The translations under genes were made by a program, and so were the position numbers. A stretch of DNA of 19,918 nucleotides, taken from NCBI GenBank assembly GCA_038229715.1, contig JBBROD010000077.1, positions 1 to 19,918 on the forward strand. The letters are read 5' to 3'. Each line of letters opens with the position of its first letter. Position 1 is the first letter of the stretch. Under the pieces are notes generated by a model. It was not told the origin of the DNA. It did not search any database and saw only the letters and a program-made list of their open reading frames with translations. The DNA comes from JANMES01 sp038229715 (lineage in GTDB: Bacteria > Planctomycetota > Phycisphaerae > Tepidisphaerales > Tepidisphaeraceae). Positions 8,798 through 15,129 of this stretch are shown piece after piece.

Positions 8798-8825
8798 ATT
8801 GTGGTCAGAATGGCTACTTTTTCAA
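8798..8825 (-). promoter_or_regulatory. Predicted sigma70-type promoter for pyc
   Basis: On the minus strand, TTGAAA (8820-8825) is separated by 16 bases from CACAAT (8798-8803), about 50 bases before the pyc ATG. The -35 matches consensus at five of six positions and the -10 at four. It lies between the pyc start and the MITE-like element at 8839-9009. Confidence 0.4.
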
Positions 8826-8838
8826 GCAATGTGGTAGT

Positions 8839-9009
8839 GGGTCAGTTCGAAAAACTCAACCGTACCACGGTCCTCCGGCCCATGCGGGTAGTGCGGGAAC
8901 CTGAGAAAATGAACGTCCTTGGCTATTCCAAATCGCCGGCACGGACCGGAGGCCCGTGGTACGGTTGAGTGTTCCAAGCAATGCGTTGCATCAAATTTCA
9001 GACTGACCC
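8839..9009. repeat. MITE-like element, copy 1
   Basis: A 171-base non-coding element has terminal inverted GGGTCAGT (8839-8846) and ACTGACCC (9002-9009). Inside is a second inverted pair of about 24 bases, CTCAACCGTACCACGG... and ...CCGTGGTACGGTTGAG. The centre (roughly 8899-8945: CCTGAGAAAATGAA, CTTGGCTATTCC, AATCGCCGGCACGG) is nearly identical to that of copy 2 at 15996-16326. It fills most of the 377-base gap between the divergent pyc and ykgJ-like genes; the remainder (9010-9124) shows nothing clear. No protein is encoded. Confidence 0.8.
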
Positions 9010-9124
9010 GCTTCCAGCAATGTTGTAAATGGAAGGCAGAAGAGGCGAATCGATCGAAACGCAAACCCGAAAGCAGCGGGAATGGGTCGCTTGCGACTTC
9101 GCGGGCCGGTAGAATTAAAAACCC

Positions 9125-9646
9125 ATGTCCACCCCGCTGGCCAGAGCCGTCCGCAACGCCGCCGCCCGATCTGACGTGCTGTCGGCGGTCGCTGGCGTGT
9201 ATGCCGATGTGCAGCAAGCCATCGCCGAGCGCAAACCTGTCTGCGACATGTCCGGCCGATGCTGTAAGTTCGAGGAGTACGGGCATCGGCTGTACGTATC
9301 GACGCTGGAACTCGCGGGATTCCTGTCGGGCATCAAGGCTGAAAGCAGAAAGATGACCGATGGAAACGGAATCGAAGCCTCAACTCCTTTTTCAACCTTC
9401 CGTCTTTATCCTTCAGCATTACCCGCAACCCCCGGCTGTCCTTTCCAAGTCGCCAAGCTCTGCACCGTCCACACGATCCGCCCGTTCGGCTGTCGGATGT
9501 TCTTTTGCGACCCGTCCGCGACGGATTGGCAGCAGGAGATGTACGAAAAGTTCCACGCCCGGCTGAAGGCGATGCACGATCGGTTGGAGGTCGAGTATTT
9601 CTACGTCGAGTGGAGACTCGCTTTACGAGAGTTGGGATTGATGTAG
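9125..9646 (+). CDS. YkgJ-family cysteine cluster protein
   Basis: The 173-residue protein has the cysteine pattern of the YkgJ (UPF0153-type) zinc/iron-chelating family: C40, C46, C47 in CDMSGRCC, then C105 and C113 in CPFQVAKLC, then IRPFGCRMFFCD with C123 and C128. These cysteines probably bind a metal or Fe-S cluster; the biological role is not established. It has no signal peptide or membrane segment. Residues about 71-98, between the first and second cysteine groups, come from a degenerate hairpin repeat at 9338-9417, so that linker may be a recent insertion. No strong ribosome site precedes the ATG. It is divergent from pyc and stands alone. Confidence 0.85.
   Translation: MSTPLARAVRNAAARSDVLSAVAGVYADVQQAIAERKPVCDMSGRCCKFEEYGHRLYVSTLELAGFLSGIKAESRKMTDGNGIEASTPFSTFRLYPSALPATPGCPFQVAKLCTVHTIRPFGCRMFFCDPSATDWQQEMYEKFHARLKAMHDRLEVEYFYVEWRLALRELGLM
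9338..9417. repeat. Degenerate inverted repeat inside the ykgJ-like gene
   Basis: A purine-rich stretch (GCTGAAAGCAGAAAGATG from 9338) is followed by a pyrimidine-rich stretch ending CGTCTTTATCCTTCAGC (to 9417). Aligning one arm with the reverse complement of the other over 41 bases gives about 25 matches, with most differences being transitions. It resembles the other short-word hairpins in the window but has decayed and lies in coding sequence. Confidence 0.4.
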
Positions 9647-9721
9647 GGTTGCGGTCACGCTCAATAGACACGGGTTACCTCCCCAAACCGTTTTTCCCCT
9701 GTCACCAACACCCTCAAGGGT

Positions 9722-9751
9722 TTGACACTACGATCTTTAAAGCGTTACATT
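9722..9751 (+). promoter_or_regulatory. Predicted promoter of the small lipoprotein gene
   Basis: A perfect -35 box TTGACA (9722-9727) is followed after 18 bases by TACATT (9746-9751, four of six). It lies about 45 bases before the ATG at 9796, and a GGAAGG ribosome site lies at about 9786-9791. It is the best-looking -35 in this gap. Confidence 0.45.
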
Positions 9752-9795
9752 GGGTAACAGCCGATACATCGTGAGAATCCCAACCGGAAGGCCTT

Positions 9796-9999
9796 ATGAA
9801 AGCTATTGCATTGTTCGTGGTTTTGGCAGGAATGCTCGTGATGTCGACTGGGTGCGCGACTCCCGCGTATTCGCCGTCGGAACGCCGGGCCCAGATTTTC
9901 CGCAACTGGAACTACGAGATTAAGCAGGCCACCGACGACTTTGACAGCATCATGCTTCTCCGTCCGGCTGGGCATCTGACGATCTGGAACGTCCAATAA
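9796..9999 (+). CDS. Small lipoprotein of unknown function
   Basis: The 67-residue protein starts with a signal peptide, MKAIALFVVLAGMLVMSTGC, with a lipobox and Cys20 as the lipidated residue. The mature 48 residues are polar and end RPAGHLTIWNVQ after a FRNWNYEIKQATDDFD segment. I recognise no domain; the mature part looks conserved in style (RNW, DDxD, RPxxxLTxWN), suggesting a planctomycete family, but that is an impression. GGAAGG lies about 5 bases before the ATG. The gene has its own likely promoter and a strong terminator, so it is probably monocistronic and well expressed. It should be anchored in a membrane facing the periplasm. Confidence 0.8.
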   Translation: MKAIALFVVLAGMLVMSTGCATPAYSPSERRAQIFRNWNYEIKQATDDFDSIMLLRPAGHLTIWNVQ

Positions 10000-10024
10000 G
10001 CTTTAGTCTGCTGAACGCACTTTA

Positions 10025-10056
10025 AAAGCCCACTGCATTGCAGTGGGCTTTCTTTG
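10025..10056 (+). terminator. Rho-independent terminator after the small lipoprotein gene
   Basis: The stem AAAGCCCACTGC / GCAGTGGGCTTT (12 base pairs, loop ATT) runs straight into TTTCTTTGTT. It begins 25 bases after the stop codon at 9999. Confidence 0.92.
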
Positions 10057-10091
10057 TTAAGCTGTAGTATATGGCCGAAGAATTCAGTGTC

Positions 10092-10277
10092 TTATGATGC
10101 CGCCCGCAGACGCGCCTGCGGACGCATCCAACCGATCTTCCGGGCGTGCTTGGCCTTTGCGGCTTCCAGATGGCTAAGATATTGATGCAAGTCGGCCTCC
10201 TCAAACTGAGCGAGGAACTGTGGCTGGGCGGTCGGATTGTGCTGGCGGATGTCTTCGATCAGTTGACGTTTGGTCAT
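10092..10277 (-). CDS. Small hypothetical protein
   Basis: The 61-residue product begins MTKRQLIEDIRQHNPTAQPQ and continues FLAQFEEADLHQYLSHLEAAKAKHARKIGW, ending in a basic tail. It is charged and mostly helical in character, with no membrane segment and no cysteine. The pattern I-R-x-x-N-x-T-A-x-x-x-F-L-x-x-F...L-x-x-Y-L-x-H-L looks like a constrained small domain rather than random sequence. I do not recognise a named family. The ATG at 10277 is chosen because the longer open frame runs through the upstream region of the divergent gene. No convincing ribosome site is seen. It is divergent from the membrane protein at 10387. Confidence 0.6.
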   Translation of the reverse strand: MTKRQLIEDIRQHNPTAQPQFLAQFEEADLHQYLSHLEAAKAKHARKIGWMRPQARLRAAS

Positions 10278-10386
10278 GGCGTGATACTTTCGCGTCTGGA
10301 GAACAGCGGATTTGAGCCGGCCCCAGCGCCGGTTCTGTTGCATGGTCCATCGACCGACGCACCGGCAAAACTTGAACGAACACACC

Positions 10387-11172
10387 ATGGCAGAGTTAGA
10401 GACCAAACTATCGGACGAGATGCGAAACAGCGGCGACGATCCGCTGTCGAAACTACACAAGATGTCCACCACGGCCGGGCTCGGTAGTGGAGACTATGTC
10501 GCGGTCAACATCGTCGCTGTCGTGGCTGCGCTTCTGGGCGTAGCCAGCATTCTGTCAAAGCTCAGCAACGCATTGCTGGTGATCCCGATCATCGGCCTGG
10601 TTTGCGGCGTGGTGGCGATCATACAGATCGGACGCAGCAACGGTACGCAGACCGGCCGCGGGCTGGCGGTCATCGGATTGCTTCTTTCGCTCGGGTTCGC
10701 CTGGTTTGTCATCTTCCAGCAGATCAGCGAATACTTCCGCACGCAGCAGGATCAGCAGGCGATCGCGTCTCTCATCAGCGAGTTCGGCGAGAAGGCAAAA
10801 ACCAAGGACTACCCCAGTGCGTATGAACTGTTCGATGGAGATTTCCACGACCGTGTGCCCTTAGATAAATTCAAATCGCGTATGGGCTTCTTCGAGACCC
10901 CGCAGGCTTTGGATCTCTACGGCGGGCTGTCCAACGTCGAATGGAACGGCCGGCTGGCGTTTGAACAGGATGCGCGTACCGGCTCGCTAATCGCCGGAGG
11001 AGTTGCGTTGATGAACTTCTCCAAGAAGGGCGAACCCTTCCGCCAAGCCTGCTACTTCCGCAAGGTTGGCACGAAGTGGAAGATCGACTCATTGCCCGAC
11101 CTGTTCCCCGTAGAAAAGGCCGCCCCCGGCGGTCCGGGCGGTCCGGTTGAACCTCTCGCACCGGGGCAGTAG
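10387..11172 (+). CDS. DUF4190-like membrane protein
   Basis: The 261-residue protein has a short polar N-terminus, then three hydrophobic segments at about 37-57, 62-81 and 91-112, separated by a QIGRSNGTQTGRGLAVIG loop. This is the pattern of DUF4190-type membrane domains (hydrophobic pair, short polar loop with Gly-Arg-Gly, third helix). The soluble remainder (about 115-245) includes SAYELFDGDFHDRVPLDKFKSRMG and a late CYFRKVGTKWKIDSL, like SnoaL/DUF4019-type cystatin-like domains. The tail is proline- and glycine-rich. The frame extends upstream to 10312, but MAELETKLSDEM at 10387 is a more natural start. Function unknown. Confidence 0.75.
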   Translation: MAELETKLSDEMRNSGDDPLSKLHKMSTTAGLGSGDYVAVNIVAVVAALLGVASILSKLSNALLVIPIIGLVCGVVAIIQIGRSNGTQTGRGLAVIGLLLSLGFAWFVIFQQISEYFRTQQDQQAIASLISEFGEKAKTKDYPSAYELFDGDFHDRVPLDKFKSRMGFFETPQALDLYGGLSNVEWNGRLAFEQDARTGSLIAGGVALMNFSKKGEPFRQACYFRKVGTKWKIDSLPDLFPVEKAAPGGPGGPVEPLAPGQ

Positions 11173-11356
11173 CGCCCAATTCCTCCCCATTTTGCTGGCG
11201 TCACCCCGCGAACTGCCCGCTTCGACTCAAGGCCCATACCAACTTCGTCCGATAATCTACATTAGGCTCCATGACCGAGTCGTTGTCAGTTAGGTGCTGT
11301 CCATTTGCTGCCGATACGTTCCGTAGGGTTTATACGCCCGAAGGATGGATTGGCGG

Positions 11357-12676
11357 ATGATGACAGCAACTCAGGACAAATGGATCGTTCGTTTACTCGA
11401 AGCCGGTTTGATCGCAGCGACGATTGCCGTGATGGCGGGATGCACTGCCTTGCCGAACTCGACTACCGCGAAGCCGGCTGATTCCGCAAAGCCGCAAGCG
11501 GCGATCGAGCAGACCGATTGGGAAGCCAATCGTCCGGAAGAGGTCAAAGCCTCGACACTGAACATCTTCGGCGAGTTCGACGGTGAACGCCGCAACTCTA
11601 CGAAGCAGATCGGCGAAGCGGGCTTTCAACAACATACGTATGTGGACGAAGGGTACGACACGGATGTCGTCATCGATCCGACCGGGCAGTACATGGTGTT
11701 CGCCAGCACGAGGCACAACGAGCACCCCGATCTGTACCTGCAACGCGTAGACGGCCTGAGCGTTACGCAGTTGACCAACGACGCCGGCGATGATGCGTTC
11801 CCGGCGTTCAGCCCGGACGGCAAGCAGATCGCCTTCAGCTCGACTCGTTCGGGCAGCTGGCAGATTTACACGATGGACGCCGACGGCCGAAACGTCATCC
11901 AGGTGACCAACGGCTTAATGCAGGCGGTTCATCCGAGCTTCAGCCCTGACGGCCGCAAGTTGGCGTACGCCGCCCTTGGGGGTCGCAGTGCTCAATGGGA
12001 GTTGTGGACCGTGGATTTGCAGACGGCTGAGAAGCAAATGATCGGATACGGTTTGTTCCCCGCCTGGTCGCCGGACAAGTCGGTGAACAGGATTGTGTTC
12101 CAGCGTCCGCGTCAGCGGGGCAGCCGGTGGTTCAGCTTGTGGACGCTCGATTTAGTCGACGGGGAAGCGCGTCGAATCACCGAAGTCGCCGCGAGCACCA
12201 ACTCGGCCGTCATCAGCCCGAGCTGGAGCCCGGACGGCAAGCGAATTGCGTTTAGCACCGTGGTCGATCCGACGCGTGAAAACGCGAATGTGAAAAGACA
12301 GCAGGACGTGTGGGTGATCAACGCCGACGGCTCCGGTCGCAAGCGGATTACGGACGGCAATGGATCGAACCTGACTCCGTTCTGGGCTGCCGACAGCCGA
12401 ATTTATTTCGTCTCCGATCGCGGCGGTCAGGAATGCATCTGGTCCGCTAAAACCGAAGGCGGATCGATTCAATCCGCGTCGGCTGAGCCAAAGCACGCTG
12501 AGCCGAAACACGAAACCCCCGCACCCGCCCACGCGGCTGCGAAAGAAACCAAAGACCCGTTCGCGACCAACGCGAAAGCGGAAATCGCTCACGACCCAGC
12601 TGAACCGAAGCATGAAGCTTCTGAGCCGAAGCACGAAGCCTCGGCCGCAACGGATGTGCATGAAGTGACGCATTGA
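11357..12676 (+). CDS. TolB-like (PD40/WD40-like) beta-propeller lipoprotein
   Basis: The 439-residue protein has a lipoprotein signal (LIAATIAVMAGC, lipidated Cys29) and then at least four PD40-type blades, recognisable by AFSPDGKQIAFSSTRSG, SFSPDGRKLAYAALGG, SWSPDGKRIAFSTVVD and WVINADGSGRKRITDG. These resemble the C-terminal propeller of TolB, which binds envelope partners. The N-terminal TolB domain is absent, so it is not a full TolB. After about 370 comes a low-complexity tail with four EPKH units (SAEPKHAEPKHE, then AEPKHEASEPKHEAS), probably a flexible linker. An upstream ATG at 11345 is in frame, but AAGGATGG (11341-11348) fits better as a ribosome site for 11357. An 80-base hairpin repeat begins directly after the stop, and another lipoprotein gene follows. 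Confidence 0.85.
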   Translation: MMTATQDKWIVRLLEAGLIAATIAVMAGCTALPNSTTAKPADSAKPQAAIEQTDWEANRPEEVKASTLNIFGEFDGERRNSTKQIGEAGFQQHTYVDEGYDTDVVIDPTGQYMVFASTRHNEHPDLYLQRVDGLSVTQLTNDAGDDAFPAFSPDGKQIAFSSTRSGSWQIYTMDADGRNVIQVTNGLMQAVHPSFSPDGRKLAYAALGGRSAQWELWTVDLQTAEKQMIGYGLFPAWSPDKSVNRIVFQRPRQRGSRWFSLWTLDLVDGEARRITEVAASTNSAVISPSWSPDGKRIAFSTVVDPTRENANVKRQQDVWVINADGSGRKRITDGNGSNLTPFWAADSRIYFVSDRGGQECIWSAKTEGGSIQSASAEPKHAEPKHETPAPAHAAAKETKDPFATNAKAEIAHDPAEPKHEASEPKHEASAATDVHEVTH

Positions 12677-12756
12677 GGAAGGTGTTTGTTGTGGGTTGTT
12701 TGTTGTAGGTTGTCAGAAATACAACCCACAACCCACAACCTACAACAAACACTTCC
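12677..12756. repeat. Inverted repeat with ACAACCC-word arms
   Basis: Left arm GGAAGGTGTTTGTTGTGGG... (from 12677) mirrors right arm ...CCTACAACAAACACTTCC (to 12756). Each arm is 30-35 bases built from repeats of TTGTGGG / CCCACAA, with CAGAAAT at the centre. It starts on the first base after the stop codon at 12676 and ends 23 bases before the next ATG. Confidence 0.9.
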
Positions 12757-12779
12757 TAACAAGCTTCAAGGACGAAGCC

Positions 12780-13490
12780 ATGATCCGAAAACTCGCCTCG
12801 ATCTCTGTACTGTTGTTGCTCAGCGGTTGTAGCCTGTTTGGAAAGCAGCCTTACGGCTCGGAGCAGATGCTGTTCCTGCCGGGCAAGGTGAAAGCGGTTT
12901 GGGCAGTCGCGCCGGCGATCAATCTGTCGGGCCAGGAGCCGGTCGATGCGCTCCTGCAAGCCGATCTGCTTTACAGCCAAGTGCAGCAGGTTCACGGCGT
13001 GACGGCAATCCCGGTCAACCGTGTGGTGGAAGTCCTCGTATCGCTGAAGATCGACAAGATTCAAACGCCCGAGCAGGCGGCGCTTGTGTGTGATCTGCTG
13101 GGCGCAGACGCGATTCTGATCCCCACGATCACGATGTACGACCCGTATAATCCGCCGAAATTCGGGGCGTCGTTACAGCTGATGGCCAAGCCCGGTTCGT
13201 TCACACGGCCGGCTAACGTGGATGCCCGAGAATTGGCCCGCGCCTCAAAACCCGGTGCAAATGAATCAATCTCGACCATCGATAATGCCGATTTTATCCA
13301 AAGTGTGGGCATGTTCGATGCGTCCAACGGGACGACCCGTGACTTGGTGTACGAATATGCCCGCGGCCGAAACAACCCGGCCGGCCCGATGGGGGCCGAA
13401 GAGTATTTTCACTCGATGGATCGATATTGCTCATTTGTGTACTACACGCTGATCGACGATCTACTGCATTCGCCGAAGTTGCGGAGATGA
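12780..13490 (+). CDS. Lipoprotein, possibly CsgG/LpoB/GNA1162-like fold
   Basis: The 236-residue protein starts MIRKLASISVLLLLSGC, a clear lipoprotein signal with Cys17. The region about 45-125 (VDALLQADLLYSQVQQVHG, VTAIPVNRVVEVLVSL, AALVCDLLGADAILIPTITMYDPYNPP) resembles the alternating strands and helices of the CsgG, LpoB, GNA1162 and TolB N-terminal group, with the typical 'L-L-G-A-D-A-I-x-x-P/G' step. This is an inference from pattern, not a firm assignment. The start is ATG 12780, with AAGGA about 7 bases upstream; the longer frame from 12696 only translates the repeat. The gene lies 103 bases after the propeller lipoprotein gene, suggesting the two are co-transcribed and act together in the cell envelope. 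Confidence 0.75.
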   Translation: MIRKLASISVLLLLSGCSLFGKQPYGSEQMLFLPGKVKAVWAVAPAINLSGQEPVDALLQADLLYSQVQQVHGVTAIPVNRVVEVLVSLKIDKIQTPEQAALVCDLLGADAILIPTITMYDPYNPPKFGASLQLMAKPGSFTRPANVDARELARASKPGANESISTIDNADFIQSVGMFDASNGTTRDLVYEYARGRNNPAGPMGAEEYFHSMDRYCSFVYYTLIDDLLHSPKLRR

Positions 13491-13494
13491 AGGA

Positions 13495-13570
13495 ATTTGC
13501 AATTTGCGATCGGCAATTTGCAATCTGAAACCTGTACCAGATTGCAAATTGCAACTCGCAAATTGCAAAT
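13495..13570. repeat. Inverted repeat with TTGCAA-word arms
   Basis: Arms of 33 bases (13495-13527 and 13538-13570) match with three mismatches around a 10-base loop. Each arm repeats ATTTGCAATTTGC-like words. It starts 4 bases after the lipoprotein stop at 13490 and ends 18 bases before the next ATG. The base composition is much more AT-rich than its surroundings. Confidence 0.92.
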
Positions 13571-13588
13571 CCGATTGGGATAAGACCT

Positions 13589-13807
13589 ATGCCTACCACC
13601 AAGACCCTGTCGCTCCTCAAAGGCCAACATCAGTTCTGCTTCCGCTACGAAGCCGGCGATGAGCAGAAGCTGCTGGATGCGTTGGTGGAACTGGTTCAAC
13701 GCCGCGACGTGCCTTTCGATTGGTTCGACGCCGCCGTCCTCTCGCACCAGCTCGGCCAGCACCTGGCGAAAGAGCTGAAAACCTACCTGCCGAAAAAGGC
13801 CGCGTGA
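13589..13807 (+). CDS. Small hypothetical protein
   Basis: The 72-residue product (MPTTKTLSLLKGQHQFCFRY...) is soluble, with a beta-like start and helical remainder: EAGDEQKLLDALVELVQRRDVPFDWFDAAVLSHQLGQHLAKEL. It contains no recognised motif. The ordered amphipathic helices and the in-line position after the lipoprotein gene, separated only by the hairpin repeat, support a real gene. No strong ribosome site precedes the ATG. Function unknown. Confidence 0.65.
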   Translation: MPTTKTLSLLKGQHQFCFRYEAGDEQKLLDALVELVQRRDVPFDWFDAAVLSHQLGQHLAKELKTYLPKKAA

Positions 13808-13842
13808 ATTATCGGAGTAAATCCGGTCGTCCAGCCGATAAT
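13808..13842 (+). terminator. Possible weak terminator hairpin
   Basis: ATTATCGG (13808-13815) pairs with CCGATAAT (13835-13842) directly after the stop codon at 13807, with a long 19-base loop. There is no proper T-tract, so a terminator role is uncertain. Confidence 0.3.
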
Positions 13843-13867
13843 AATTCTGTAGCCTTTAACAAGCTTA

Positions 13868-13941
13868 CGTGAGATTAAAACCTCACGCGTGGAACGAGGA
13901 TCGCTCCACTAACGGGCCACCGGACTTCGCCGGTCTGTGGC
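13868..13941 (+). other. Three adjacent hairpins upstream of the recombinase gene (candidate leader structure)
   Basis: Three stem-loops follow one another: CGTGAG/CTCACG (13868-13887), GTGGA/TCCAC (13889-13909), and a GCCACCGG...CCGGTCTGTGGC stem with a TTCG-containing loop (13916-13941). They end about 45 bases before the recombinase ATG. No known riboswitch class is recognised. They could be a structured 5' leader or chance palindromes. Confidence 0.35.
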
Positions 13942-13986
13942 AAATTCTTTATGTAGGAATCCATCGCCCAAAGCGGCTTGGTACCT

Positions 13987-15057
13987 ATGAACACAGTTAC
14001 TGTTTCCTCGTTGTCCGGATCCTCTATCCCGGCTAAGTCTTTTTCCCCGCTGGTCCAGCAGTTTCTCGACTACTTGAAGCTCGAGAAACACTTCAGCGAT
14101 TACACCATTAAGAGCTACGGAGCCGACCTGATTCAGTTCGGCCACTTCCTTTGTGGTGAAATCGGAACACACGGCGCGACCAGCGATTCCAAGCCCACGC
14201 CGGCTGCCGTCGATGAGAAGCATCTCAAGTGTGAGGCGCTCACCATCCGCGAGTTCCTCGCGTATTTGTACGGCCAGAACTACACCAAGAGCACGACTGC
14301 TCGCAAGCTGGCGACACTCCGGAGCTTCTACAAGTTCCTGATGAAGCGTAGCCTGCTGTCGGCCAGCCCGCTCACCACCATCCGCACGCCGAAGCAGGAA
14401 AAGCGCCTGCCCAAGTGTCTGGACCTGGAACAGGTGCAGAAGCTGCTCGACGCCCCCGGCGATGCCGACATCCTCTCGGCCCGCGATAAGGCGATGCTTG
14501 AAATCCTCTACAGCAGCGGCATTCGCGTGAGCGAACTGGTCGAACTGGAGATGGGCGACCTCGATCTCAACGAAGGCGTCCTCCGCGTCCGCGGCAAGGG
14601 CCGCAAAGACCGACTCACTCCGATCGGCAGCCAGGCGATCAAAGCGGTGCAGAAGTATTTTGAAATGCGCGCGATCGATCAGCGGAGCCAAAACAGCACC
14701 GCCCAAAGCCGCGTGTTTTTGAACAAGCACGGCGAATCGCTCAGCACCCGCAGCGTCCGGCGCAAGCTCGACAAGTACCTGGTGACGGCCGGGCTTGATC
14801 CGGGGATCAGCCCGCACACTTTGCGTCACAGCTTTGCGACGCACCTGCTGAACAACGGGGCCGATCTTCGCAGCGTCCAGGAATTGCTGGGTCACCAGAG
14901 CTTGAGCACGACGCAGATCTACACGCACCTGACGACCAGCCGGATGAAGGAAGTGTATGACGCCGCCCACCCGCGAGCGACGGAGAGCACGATCCCGCAC
15001 CCAGCCACGACGGGAGCGATCGCCCCGCGACCCTTTTACCCCGCCAAAGCCGGGTAA
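13987..15057 (+). CDS. xerD: XerC/XerD-type tyrosine recombinase
   Basis: The 356-residue protein has the N-terminal SAM-like core-binding domain (about 20-125) and the C-terminal catalytic domain with all residues present: R180 (SSGIRVSEL), K204 (VRGKGRK), H277 and R280 (SPHTLRHSF), H303 (LLGHQ) and nucleophile Y312 (TQIYTH). It should resolve chromosome dimers at a dif-like site in the cytoplasm. QIYTH is nearer XerD than XerC, but the paralog assignment is tentative. Compared with the usual 300 residues it has an N-terminal extension, an insert at about 60-82 (GTHGATSDSKPTPAAV) in the core-binding domain, and a proline-rich C-terminal tail after HPRA. The frame extends to a TTG at 13978; ATG 13987 is preferred. 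It has no integrase-like cargo nearby, so a housekeeping role is likelier than an element's integrase. Confidence 0.9.
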   Translation: MNTVTVSSLSGSSIPAKSFSPLVQQFLDYLKLEKHFSDYTIKSYGADLIQFGHFLCGEIGTHGATSDSKPTPAAVDEKHLKCEALTIREFLAYLYGQNYTKSTTARKLATLRSFYKFLMKRSLLSASPLTTIRTPKQEKRLPKCLDLEQVQKLLDAPGDADILSARDKAMLEILYSSGIRVSELVELEMGDLDLNEGVLRVRGKGRKDRLTPIGSQAIKAVQKYFEMRAIDQRSQNSTAQSRVFLNKHGESLSTRSVRRKLDKYLVTAGLDPGISPHTLRHSFATHLLNNGADLRSVQELLGHQSLSTTQIYTHLTTSRMKEVYDAAHPRATESTIPHPATTGAIAPRPFYPAKAG

Positions 15058-15082
15058 ATCGGGCTAACCAAAACCCACACGC

Positions 15083-15126
15083 ACGCCGGACTGGTTGTTG
15101 ATGCAACCAGTCCGGCGTTTTTGTTT
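15083..15126 (+). terminator. Rho-independent terminator after the recombinase gene
   Basis: The stem ACGCCGGACTGGTTG / CAACCAGTCCGGCGT (15 base pairs, 6-base loop) is followed by TTTTGTTT. It begins 26 bases after the stop at 15057. Confidence 0.93.
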
Positions 15127-15129
15127 GCT

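Noticed and set aside
9087..9115. Promoter with TAGAAT just before the ykgJ-like gene
   Set aside because: The -10-like box lacks a matching -35 at 16-18 bases and would leave almost no leader for a ribosome site.
12696..12779. Extra N-terminal codons of the lipoprotein gene at 12780
   Set aside because: They translate the ACAACCC inverted repeat; the ATG at 12780 has a ribosome site and a proper signal peptide.
12677..13570. CRISPR-like repetition
   Set aside because: The repeated words are 7-10 bases with no unique spacers of uniform length, and they are mirrored into hairpins. No cas gene is present.
13868..13941. tRNA gene in the three-hairpin region
   Set aside because: There is no acceptor stem closing the whole region, no TTCRANY-like T loop and no plausible anticodon arm.
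13987..15057. Integrase of a genomic island or integron
   Set aside because: No tRNA, attachment repeats, attC array or cargo genes are seen beside it; it looks like a chromosomal Xer protein.
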